In this document: piece by piece, positions 24,474 to 32,247 of the stretch | Layout: the number at the start of each line of letters is the position of its first letter | How positions within the stretch are numbered: position 1 is the first letter of the stretch | Assembly (NCBI RefSeq): GCF_030813695.1 | Contig: NZ_JAUSVA010000002.1 | Span: forward strand, 5,828,001-5,892,000 | Direction: 5' to 3' | Length of the DNA stretch: 64,000 nt | Source: Kitasatospora herbaricolor | Lineage (GTDB): Bacteria; Actinomycetota; Actinomycetes; Streptomycetales; Streptomycetaceae | Made by a program: the position numbers and the translations under genes | Notes under the pieces: generated by a model | Told to the model about the DNA's origin: nothing | Seen by the model: the letters and a program-made list of their open reading frames with translations, nothing else | Databases searched by the model: none

Positions 24474-26135
24474 GTGACACCCGCAGAGCTTTCCCAGGCA
24501 GTCCAGGCCGCAGTGCGCACCGCCGTCGAGGCGGGCGAGCTGACCGTCACCGTGCCCGAGCACGTGACCGTCGAGCGGCCCAAGAACAGGGACCACGGCG
24601 ACTACGCCACCAACGTGGCCCTCCAGCTCGCGAAGCCGGCCGGCAAGCCGCCGCGAGCCGTCGCCGAACTGGTCGCCGCACGCCTGCGAGAGCTGCCCGG
24701 GGTCGCCAAGGTCGACATCGCCGGACCGGGCTTCCTGAACATCACCTTCGACGCCGCCACCCAGGGCGAGCTGGCCCGCACCATCGTCGAGGCGGGCGCG
24801 GGCTACGGCCGCAACGAGGCGCTCAAGGGCCTGAGGATCAACCTGGAGTTCGTGTCGGCCAACCCGACCGGCCCGATCCACATCGGCGGCGTCCGCTGGG
24901 CGGCCGTCGGCGACTCGCTCGCCCGGGTGCTCAAGGCGACCGGCGCCGACGTCACCACCGAGTACTACCTCAACGACGCCGGCGTGCAGATCTCCAAGTT
25001 CGCCGCCTCCCTGCAGGCCGCCGCCAACGGCCGGCCCGCGCCCGAGGACGGCTACGTCGGCGAGTACATCGTCGACATCGCCAAGGCGCTGGTGGAGGGC
25101 ATCCCCGGGGTGCTCGACCTGCCGGTCGACGAGCAACTGGAGACCTTCCGGGTCGAGGGCCTCAAGCTGATGGTCGCCGAGATCCAGCGGTCGATGGCCG
25201 AGTTCGGCACGCACTTCGACACCTGGTTCTCGGAGAAGTCGCTGCACGACTCCGGCGCGGTGGAGAAGGCGATCGAGCGGCTGCGCGCCCAGGGCCACGT
25301 CTTCGACCAGGACGGCGCGATCTGGCTGCGCACCACCGACTTCGGCGACGACAAGGACCGCGTCCTGATCAAGGCCGACGGCGAGACCACCTACTTCGCG
25401 GCCGACGCGGCGTACTACCTGAGCAAGCGGGACCGCGGCAGCGAGGTCTCGGTCTACATGCTGGGCGCGGACCACCACGGCTACGTCAACCGCCTCAAGG
25501 CCATCGCGGCCTGCGCGGGCGACGACATGGACCGCAACATCGAGGTCAAGATCGGCCAGTTCGTCAAGATGCTGCGTGACGGTGAGGAGGTCCGCATGTC
25601 CAAGCGGGCCGGCAACATCATCACCATCGACGACGTGGTCGACTGGATCGGCGTGGACGCGGCCCGCTACACCCTGGCGCGCTCCTCCACCGACTCGACG
25701 ATCACGCTCGACATCAACGTGCTGACCAGCCAGTCGAACGAGAACCCGGTCTACTACGTCCAGTACGCGCACACCCGGATGTGCGGCGTGGCCCGCAAGG
25801 CCAAGGAGCTGGGCGTCGACAAGGGCGCGGCCGAGGACTTCAAACCCGAGCTGCTCGCCACCCAGTGGGAGAGCGACATGCTCGGCGCGCTCGGCGAGTT
25901 CCCGCGGATCCTGGCCAAGGCCGGCCAGACCCGCGAGCCGCACCACGTGGCGCGCTACCTGGAGGACGTGGCGGGGGTCTACCACCGCCTGTACGACAAC
26001 TGCATGTTCCTGCCCAAGGGCGACGAGGAGATGACGGACACCCACCGTGCCCGGCTCTGGCTGGTGGAGGCCGCGCGGACGGTCGTCGCCAACGGCCTCA
26101 CGCTGCTCGGCGTCACAGCCCCCGAGCGGATGTAA
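24474..26135 (+). CDS. argS: Arginyl-tRNA synthetase
   Basis: A 553-aa class I synthetase. The ATP-binding HIGH motif appears as NPTGPIHIGGVRW and the KMSKS-like motif as EVRMSKRAGN. The N-terminal Add-1 domain and the C-terminal DALR-type anticodon-binding domain (EFPRILAKA ... EMTDTHRARLWLVEAARTV) complete the enzyme. The length is normal for the family. GTG 24474 (VTPAELSQ) fits known homologues better than the upstream in-frame start. It charges tRNA-Arg, one of which is encoded close by. Followed by a repeat-rich gap and lysA. Confidence 0.97.
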   Translation: MTPAELSQAVQAAVRTAVEAGELTVTVPEHVTVERPKNRDHGDYATNVALQLAKPAGKPPRAVAELVAARLRELPGVAKVDIAGPGFLNITFDAATQGELARTIVEAGAGYGRNEALKGLRINLEFVSANPTGPIHIGGVRWAAVGDSLARVLKATGADVTTEYYLNDAGVQISKFAASLQAAANGRPAPEDGYVGEYIVDIAKALVEGIPGVLDLPVDEQLETFRVEGLKLMVAEIQRSMAEFGTHFDTWFSEKSLHDSGAVEKAIERLRAQGHVFDQDGAIWLRTTDFGDDKDRVLIKADGETTYFAADAAYYLSKRDRGSEVSVYMLGADHHGYVNRLKAIAACAGDDMDRNIEVKIGQFVKMLRDGEEVRMSKRAGNIITIDDVVDWIGVDAARYTLARSSTDSTITLDINVLTSQSNENPVYYVQYAHTRMCGVARKAKELGVDKGAAEDFKPELLATQWESDMLGALGEFPRILAKAGQTREPHHVARYLEDVAGVYHRLYDNCMFLPKGDEEMTDTHRARLWLVEAARTVVANGLTLLGVTAPERM

Positions 26136-26209
26136 CCGCCCCCACGCGCGGACGGGGCGGTGACGGTCCATCCGGGCCGTCGCCGCCCCTTTCCGTAGAT
26201 CCGCCCGCG

Positions 26210-26338
26210 CCGGGACCAGCGCCCAGACCAGCGCCGGTACCAGCGCCAAGACCAGCTTCAAGTTTCAAGCCCGGCTTCAAGCTTCAAGACCAGCTCCGAG
26301 ACCAGCTCCGAGACCAGCTCCGAGACCAGCTTCGAGAT
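26210..26338 (+). repeat. Degenerate 12-bp tandem repeats between argS and lysA
   Basis: GACCAGCTCCGA is repeated head to tail in about four near-exact copies (26288-26335). It is preceded by decayed versions (ACCAGCGCC units from 26216) and by TTCAAG-rich repeats at 26258-26286 (CTTCAAG several times). The gap of 242 bp otherwise holds only the lysA ribosome site. Confidence 0.85.
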
Positions 26339-26377
26339 CCGCCCGCGCTCCAGCCGAGAACGTCAGAGGAAGAGGAC

Positions 26378-27769
26378 ATGAGCCGCTCCGCCCACCCCGC
26401 AGGCCCGCGCCACGGCGACGTGCTGCCCGAGGGCCACTACCAGGCCCCGCCGAGCGACCTGAACGCCCTCGACCCCAAGGTGTGGTCCCGGACGGTCGCG
26501 CGCGGCGCGGACGGCGTGGTGACCGTCGGCGGCCTGGACGTGCGGACGCTGGCCGCCGACCACGGCACCCCGGCTTACCTGCTGGACGAGGACGACTTCC
26601 GCGCCCGGGCCCGGGCCTGGCGGGACGCCTTCGGCGCGGGCGCCGACGTGTACTACGCCGGCAAGGCCTTCCTCTCCAAGGCCGTCGTGCGCTGGCTGCA
26701 CGAGGAGGGGCTCAACCTCGACGTCTGCAGCCAGGGCGAGCTGGCGGTCGCGCTGGCCGCCGGGATGCCGGCCGAGCGGATCGCGCTGCACGGCAACAAC
26801 AAGTCCTCGGACGAGCTGGAGCACGCGGTCAAGGTCGGCGTCGGCCACATCGTGGTGGACTCCTACCAGGAGATCGACCGGCTGGCCGCCATCGCCGCCG
26901 GCCAGGGCGTCCGCCAGCCGGTGCTGATCCGGATCACCGTGGGCGTCGAGGCGCACACCCACGAGTTCATCGCGACCGCGCACGAGGACCAGAAGTTCGG
27001 CCTCTCGCTGTCCGGCGGCGCGGCCGCCGAGGCGGTCCGCCAGGTGCTCGCCCGGCCGAGCCTGGAGCTGCGCGGCATCCACTCGCACATCGGCTCGCAG
27101 ATCTTCGACATGGCGGGCTTCGAGGTCGCCGCCCGCCGGGTGGTCGGGCTGCTCTCCGAGGTCCGCGACGAGCACGGGGTGGAGCTGCCGGAGATCGACC
27201 TCGGCGGCGGCCTCGGCATCGCCTACACCAGCGAGGACGACCCGCGTGAGCCGGCCGAGATCGCGGCCGCGCTGGCCGAGATCGTCCGTCGCGAGTGCGC
27301 CGCCGCCGACCTGCGGGCGCCGCGGCTGAGCGTCGAGCCGGGCCGGGCGATCGTCGGCCCGACCGCCTTCACGCTGTACGAGGTGGGCACCGTCAAGCCG
27401 CTGGAGGGCCTGCGGACGTACGTCAGCGTGGACGGCGGCATGTCGGACAACATCCGCACCGCGCTGTACGACGCCGAGTACTCGGTCGCCCTGGTGTCGC
27501 GGGCCAGCGACGCCGAGCCCATGCTGGTCCGGGTGGTGGGCAAGCACTGCGAGTCCGGCGACATCGTGGTCCGGGACGCGTTCCTGCCCGCCGACCTGGC
27601 ACCGGGCGACCTGATCGCGGTGCCGGCCACCGGCGCGTACTGCCGCTCGATGGCCAGCAACTACAACCACGCCCTCAAGCCCCCCGTGGTCGCCGTCCGG
27701 GACGGCGCCGCCCGGGTGATCGTCCGTCGCGAGACGGAGGAGGATCTCCTGCGTCTCGATATCGGATGA
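26378..27769 (+). CDS. lysA: Diaminopimelate decarboxylase
   Basis: A 463-aa PLP enzyme catalysing the last step of lysine synthesis from meso-diaminopimelate. The PLP lysine is in VYYAGKAFLSKAVVRW, the GIHSHIGSQIFD strand and LDLGGGLG-type loop (EIDLGGGLGIAY) bind phosphate, and EPGRAIVG and the CESGD motif near the C terminus complete the active site. ATG 26378 follows a strong AGAGGAAGAGGA site. It stands upstream of hom-thrC, grouping the aspartate-family pathway. The N-terminal ~45 residues are a typical actinobacterial extension. Confidence 0.96.
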   Translation: MSRSAHPAGPRHGDVLPEGHYQAPPSDLNALDPKVWSRTVARGADGVVTVGGLDVRTLAADHGTPAYLLDEDDFRARARAWRDAFGAGADVYYAGKAFLSKAVVRWLHEEGLNLDVCSQGELAVALAAGMPAERIALHGNNKSSDELEHAVKVGVGHIVVDSYQEIDRLAAIAAGQGVRQPVLIRITVGVEAHTHEFIATAHEDQKFGLSLSGGAAAEAVRQVLARPSLELRGIHSHIGSQIFDMAGFEVAARRVVGLLSEVRDEHGVELPEIDLGGGLGIAYTSEDDPREPAEIAAALAEIVRRECAAADLRAPRLSVEPGRAIVGPTAFTLYEVGTVKPLEGLRTYVSVDGGMSDNIRTALYDAEYSVALVSRASDAEPMLVRVVGKHCESGDIVVRDAFLPADLAPGDLIAVPATGAYCRSMASNYNHALKPPVVAVRDGAARVIVRRETEEDLLRLDIG

Positions 27770-27901
27770 CGAAATTCTTGTCTCAGATCATGGAACGACC
27801 GTAGATCCCTGCGGAAAGTCCCGGAGACTGGTACGGACCGAAGGTTCGGCGACCGTCCGAAATGGGCGCCGGAATACACGAAGAATGCAGAGCGGAGTCG
27901 G

Positions 27902-29194
27902 ATGATGCGTACGCGCCCGCTGAAGGTGGCGTTGCTGGGCTGTGGTGTGGTGGGCTCCGAGGTGGCGCGCATCATGACGACGGACGCCGCCGACCTCGCC
28001 GCGCGTATCGGCGCGCCGGTCGAGCTCGCCGGCATCGCCGTGCGCCGGGCCGGCCGGGCCAGGCCGGGGGTGCCCGAGCACCTGCTCACCACCGACGCCG
28101 AGGCCCTGGTGGGCCGCGGCGACATCGACGTGGTGATCGAGGTCGTGGGCGGCATCGAGCCGTCCAAACACCTCATCCTGAAGGCGTTCGAGCAGGGCGC
28201 CTCGGTGGTCAGCGCCAACAAGGCGCTGCTCGCCCGGGACGGCGCCGAGCTGCACCGCGCGGCCGCCGACGCCGGTGTCGACCTGTACTACGAGGCCGCG
28301 GTGGCCGGGGCGATCCCGCTGATCCGCCCGCTGCGCGAGTCCCTCGCGGGGGACCGCGTCAACCGGGTGCTCGGCATCGTCAACGGCACCACCAACTTCA
28401 TCCTCGACAAGATGGACTCCACCGGCGCCGGCTACTCGGAGGCGCTGGAGGAGGCCACCGCGCTCGGCTACGCCGAGGCCGACCCGACGGCCGACGTCGA
28501 GGGCTTCGACGCCGCCGCCAAGGCCGCCATCCTGGCCGGCATCGCCTTCCACACCAAGGTCACCGCGGCCGACGTCTACCGCGAGGGCCTCACCGAGGTC
28601 ACCGCCGCGGACATCGCCTCCGCCAAGGAGATGGGCTGCGTGGTCAAGCTGCTCGCGATCTGCGAGCGCTCGGCCGACGGCGAGTCGGTCACCGCCCGGG
28701 TGCACCCGGCGATGATCCCGCTGTCGCACCCGCTGGCCTCCGTCCGCGAGGCCTACAACGCGGTGTTCGTGGAGGCCGAGGCGGCCGGCCGACTGATGTT
28801 CTACGGCCCGGGTGCCGGCGGCGCGCCGACCGCCTCGGCGGTGCTCGGCGACCTGGTGGCGGTCTGCCGCAACAAGGTCGCGGGCTCCACCGGCCCCGGC
28901 GACTCGGTGTACACCCGCCTGCCGGCCAAGCCGATGGACGAGGTCGTCACCCGCTACCACGTCAGCCTGGACGTGGACGACCGTGCGGGGGTGCTCGCCC
29001 AGGTGGCGTCCACCTTCGCCGAGCACGGCGTCTCCATCGACACCGTGCGCCAGCAGGGACGCGACGGCGACGCCTCGCTCGTCGTGGTCACCCACCGCGC
29101 CACCGACGCCGCGCTCTCGGCGACGGTCGACAAGCTCCGCGCGCTCGACAGCGTGCGGGGCGTGGCCAGCATCATGCGGGTTGAAGGGGAGTAG
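27902..29194 (+). CDS. hom: Homoserine dehydrogenase
   Basis: A 430-aa NAD(P)-dependent enzyme converting aspartate semialdehyde to homoserine. The nucleotide loop is LLGCGVVGSEV, the catalytic region holds AAVAGAIPLIRPLRESL, INGTTNF-like VNGTTNFIL and the ALGYAEADPTADVEGFDAA signature. A C-terminal ACT domain (YHVSLDVDDRAGVLAQVAS) indicates allosteric control, usually by threonine. ATG 27902 (or 27905) follows CGGAG. It is 8 bp from thrC, so the two are co-transcribed. Confidence 0.96.
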   Translation: MMRTRPLKVALLGCGVVGSEVARIMTTDAADLAARIGAPVELAGIAVRRAGRARPGVPEHLLTTDAEALVGRGDIDVVIEVVGGIEPSKHLILKAFEQGASVVSANKALLARDGAELHRAAADAGVDLYYEAAVAGAIPLIRPLRESLAGDRVNRVLGIVNGTTNFILDKMDSTGAGYSEALEEATALGYAEADPTADVEGFDAAAKAAILAGIAFHTKVTAADVYREGLTEVTAADIASAKEMGCVVKLLAICERSADGESVTARVHPAMIPLSHPLASVREAYNAVFVEAEAAGRLMFYGPGAGGAPTASAVLGDLVAVCRNKVAGSTGPGDSVYTRLPAKPMDEVVTRYHVSLDVDDRAGVLAQVASTFAEHGVSIDTVRQQGRDGDASLVVVTHRATDAALSATVDKLRALDSVRGVASIMRVEGE

Positions 29195-29202
29195 GAAGCA
29201 CC

Positions 29203-30291
29203 ATGAACGCAGTGATCGACAGAGCTGCGCACACCCACCAGTGGCGCGGCCTCATCGAGGAGTACCGCGACCGGCTGCCGGTGAGCGACTCCACTCCGGT
29301 GGTCACCCTGCTGGAGGGCGGCACGCCGCTCGTCCCCGCGCAGGTGCTCTCCGAGCGCACGGGCTGTGAGGTGTACCTCAAGGTCGAGGGCGCCAACCCG
29401 ACCGGGTCCTTCAAGGACCGCGGCATGACGATGGCGATCTCCAAGGCCAAGGAGGACGGCGCGCAGGCCGTCATCTGCGCCTCCACCGGCAACACCTCGG
29501 CCTCCGCCGCCGCGTACGCGGTGCGGGCCGGCATGGTGTCGGCGGTGCTGGTGCCGCAGGGCAAGATCGCGCTCGGCAAGATGGGCCAGGCGCTGGTGCA
29601 CGGCGCGAAGATCCTTCAGGTGGACGGGAACTTCGACGACTGCCTCACCCTTGCGCGTGAACTGTCCGAGAAGTACCCGGTGGCGCTGGTCAACTCGGTG
29701 AACCCGGTACGGATCGAGGGCCAGAAGACCGCCGCCTTCGAGATCGTGGACATGCTGGGCGACGCCCCGGACATCCACGTCCTCCCGGTCGGCAACGCGG
29801 GCAACATCACCGCGTACTGGAAGGGCTACCGCGAGTACGCCGCCGACGGTCTGTCCTCCCGGCTGCCGCGCATGTGGGGCTTCCAGGCCTCCGGTTCGGC
29901 CCCGATCGTGGACGGTCACCCGGTGCTCAAGCCGCAGACCATCGCGACCGCGATCCGGATCGGCAACCCGGCCTCCTGGGACTACGCGATCGCCGCGCGG
30001 GACGACTCGGGCGGCCTCATCGACAAGGTGACGGACCGTCAGATCCTGTCCGCCTACCGGCTCCTGGCCTCGCAGGAGGGCGTCTTCGTGGAGCCCGCCT
30101 CGGCGGCCAGCGTGGCCGGCCTGCTGGCGAAGGCGGAGGCCGGACTGGTCGACCCGGGCCAGCGGATCGTCTGCACCGTCACCGGCAACGGCCTGAAGGA
30201 CCCGGACTGGGCGGTGGCGGGCGCGCCGCAGCCCCCGGTCGTCCCGATCGAGGCGGAGGCCGCCGCCCGCCGGCTCGGCCTGCTGGACTGA
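29203..30291 (+). CDS. thrC: Threonine synthase
   Basis: A 362-aa PLP enzyme making threonine from O-phosphohomoserine. The PLP lysine is in NPTGSFKDRGMT, with the phosphate loop GNAGN and a substrate Ser/Asn region CASTGNTSASAAAY. The length matches the short bacterial class. The start ATG 29203 follows AGGAAG and lies 8 bp after hom. A 10-bp hairpin lies immediately downstream, so thrB is probably transcribed partly or wholly from its own promoter. Confidence 0.96.
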   Translation: MNAVIDRAAHTHQWRGLIEEYRDRLPVSDSTPVVTLLEGGTPLVPAQVLSERTGCEVYLKVEGANPTGSFKDRGMTMAISKAKEDGAQAVICASTGNTSASAAAYAVRAGMVSAVLVPQGKIALGKMGQALVHGAKILQVDGNFDDCLTLARELSEKYPVALVNSVNPVRIEGQKTAAFEIVDMLGDAPDIHVLPVGNAGNITAYWKGYREYAADGLSSRLPRMWGFQASGSAPIVDGHPVLKPQTIATAIRIGNPASWDYAIAARDDSGGLIDKVTDRQILSAYRLLASQEGVFVEPASAASVAGLLAKAEAGLVDPGQRIVCTVTGNGLKDPDWAVAGAPQPPVVPIEAEAAARRLGLLD

Positions 30292-30301
30292 CCGACCTCA
30301 C

Positions 30302-30337
30302 CCGGTGGGCCGACTCTTTCGGGGGTTGGCCCACCGG
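30302..30337 (+). terminator. Terminator after thrC
   Basis: Perfect 10-bp arms CCGGTGGGCC / GGCCCACCGG with a 16-base loop, 10 bp past the thrC stop. Confidence 0.7.
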
Positions 30338-30715
30338 CGTTCCGGGGTGACACTTTTGTGTCAATTTCCGGCCCCAATTCCCCGTCATTCCGGCATGCAT
30401 TCCGGCCAGAACCGGCAACACACCGGATCGGTGGGCCGTGGGGTGTACCGCTGTGGAACTTCTCTTCGATACTCTGGGTCCGGCCGTGTGGCACATGCCC
30501 CGGGCCCGGCCCGCCCCCAGGGCCGCGGCATCGACTGTGACCGCCCGCCCCCGCCGGGGCCCTGCGTGCAGAGCCCGCGTCGTCCCACCCGCCGCCCGCG
30601 TCCGCCCGGGCTGCCTGCCGCCCCCACCGTCACCTTGCACCGACGCTCTCCCGGGCCCCGTCCAGGAGCGCCCCCGTCGCGCGACAGCGCCTAGTTCTTC
30701 AGGAGGGTCCAGCCG
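30338..30715 (+). promoter_or_regulatory. Upstream region of thrB with palindrome and short direct repeats
   Basis: This is the non-coding remainder of the 424-bp thrC-thrB gap. It contains a perfect 6+6 palindrome, TGACACTTTTGTGTCA (30348-30363), then two copies of CATTCCGGC close together (about 30386-30407). A TACTCT box follows near 30470 that could be a -10 for thrB. The last part is C-rich leader ending with AGGAGG before the thrB ATG. No obvious leader peptide with Thr codons is seen. Confidence 0.45.
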
Positions 30716-31633
30716 ATGGCCGGTCCTGCGTTCCGTGCCGCCGCCGTCCGGGTCCGGGTGCCCGCCACCAGCGCCAACCTGGGCCCCGGCTTCGACGCCT
30801 TCGGACTCGCCCTGGGCCTCTACGACGACGTGGTCGTCCGGGTCGCCGACTCCGGTCTCTCGGTGGACATCGCCGGCGAGGGCGCCGACACCCTCGCCCG
30901 GGACGAGCGCCACCTGGTCGTCCGCTCGATGCGCGCCGCCTTCGAGCGCCTCGGCGGCCAGCCCCGCGGCCTCGAAGTGGTCTGCGCCAACCGGATACCG
31001 CACGGCCGTGGCCTCGGCTCCTCCTCCGCCGCGATCTGCGCGGGCATCGTCGCGGCCCGTGCCGTCACCATCGGCGGCCCGTCCGCCCTGGACGACGAGG
31101 CGCTGCTGGCCCTCGCCTCCGAGCTGGAGGGCCACCCCGACAACGTCGCCGCCTGTCTGCGCGGCGGGTTCACCATCGCCTGGACGGACGAGGACAGCGC
31201 CAAGGCCGTGAAGCTGGAGCCCGCCGCCCAGGTGGTGCCGGTGGTCTTCGTCCCGTCCACCGAGGTGCTCACCGAGACGGCCCGCGGCCTGCTGCCGAAG
31301 ACCGTGCCGCTCGCCGACGCGGCGGCCAACGCGGGCCGCGCCGCGCTCCTCGTCGAGGCTCTGACCAGGCAGCCCGGCCTGCTGCTGGCCGCCACCGAGG
31401 ACCGCCTGCACCAGGACTACCGGGCCTCGGCGATGCCGGACAGCGCGGGCCTGGTGGGCGCGCTGCGGGCGGAGGGCGTCCCGGCCGTGATCTCCGGCGC
31501 CGGTCCGACCGTGCTCGCGTTCACCGACGCCGAGGGCGCCGACAAGCTGATCGGCTTCGCCGGCCCGGGCTTCGCCGCGCACCGGCTCGAACTCGACCGC
31601 ACGGGTGCCTCGGTGCTCCCGCTCGACGTCTGA
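30716..31633 (+). CDS. thrB: Homoserine kinase
   Basis: A 305-aa GHMP-family kinase that phosphorylates homoserine for thrC. It has the N-terminal VRVPATSANLGPGFDAFG motif, the ATP loop IPHGRGLGSSSAAICAG and a late GPTVLAF strand. ATG 30716 follows AGGAGG. It is separated from thrC by a terminator-like hairpin and 424 bp, so regulation may differ from hom-thrC. Confidence 0.96.
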   Translation: MAGPAFRAAAVRVRVPATSANLGPGFDAFGLALGLYDDVVVRVADSGLSVDIAGEGADTLARDERHLVVRSMRAAFERLGGQPRGLEVVCANRIPHGRGLGSSSAAICAGIVAARAVTIGGPSALDDEALLALASELEGHPDNVAACLRGGFTIAWTDEDSAKAVKLEPAAQVVPVVFVPSTEVLTETARGLLPKTVPLADAAANAGRAALLVEALTRQPGLLLAATEDRLHQDYRASAMPDSAGLVGALRAEGVPAVISGAGPTVLAFTDAEGADKLIGFAGPGFAAHRLELDRTGASVLPLDV

Positions 31634-32247
31634 GCCGGCCGCCGCGACGGGTGGGCCGGTCCAGCCGTCGAGCGGGAGCGGCCGGGCGGTACGGACACGA
31701 TTGGCAAGCGCAAGGCTGGGGAATGTCTGAGGGAGTCGGTAGTGTTAACCTCATTGCTGCACCAGGTGCCCTCCGGGGCTCGGTGCGCCGCGTCCCGATC
31801 CCAGCGTTCCGCTTCCGCGGAATCAGGGCGATGCACGGGACCGCGATTCTCCGGGAGCCCGCCACAGCGCGTACGCAGCCTGCCTGCGCGATTGCGGCCG
31901 CATCCCGAAGCCGTGACGGCACCTGACTCCCACCCGCGGCCTCCAATCTGAGGCCCGGCCGGGCGGAACACGGGCGACCGTCTCGCAACGGGGGCCCGGG
32001 ATTCGCAGGCAGTGGGCTCCTCCTGCTCCTTCGCGGGCAAGGAGGGCGCGGGCCGGCACGACACCGGTCCACCGCGCAGACCGAGCACCACCTGTGCTTC
32101 ACGCACCGCACCTCGCAGCTCTCTCCCGACTGGCACCTTCATTCGGGGGACCACAGCCTCGGGCCGACGCAGACGAGCGTCGGTCAGGACAGCACAACCG
32201 GTCGCCGAGCCAGACAGGCCGACGTCCGCTCCAGGGAAGGACCCTTA
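31634..32247 (+). promoter_or_regulatory. Long leader region of rho
   Basis: 614 bp without a convincing gene. GGTAGTGTTAACCTC at 31738-31752 looks like an actinobacterial -10 (TAGTGT) with a nearby start site. That would give rho an approximately 500-base untranslated leader, rich in C and with several small inverted repeats. Such long leaders on rho are consistent with autoregulation by premature termination. Short frames in it look like chance frames. The ribosome site GGGAAGGA precedes the GTG of rho. Confidence 0.5.
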
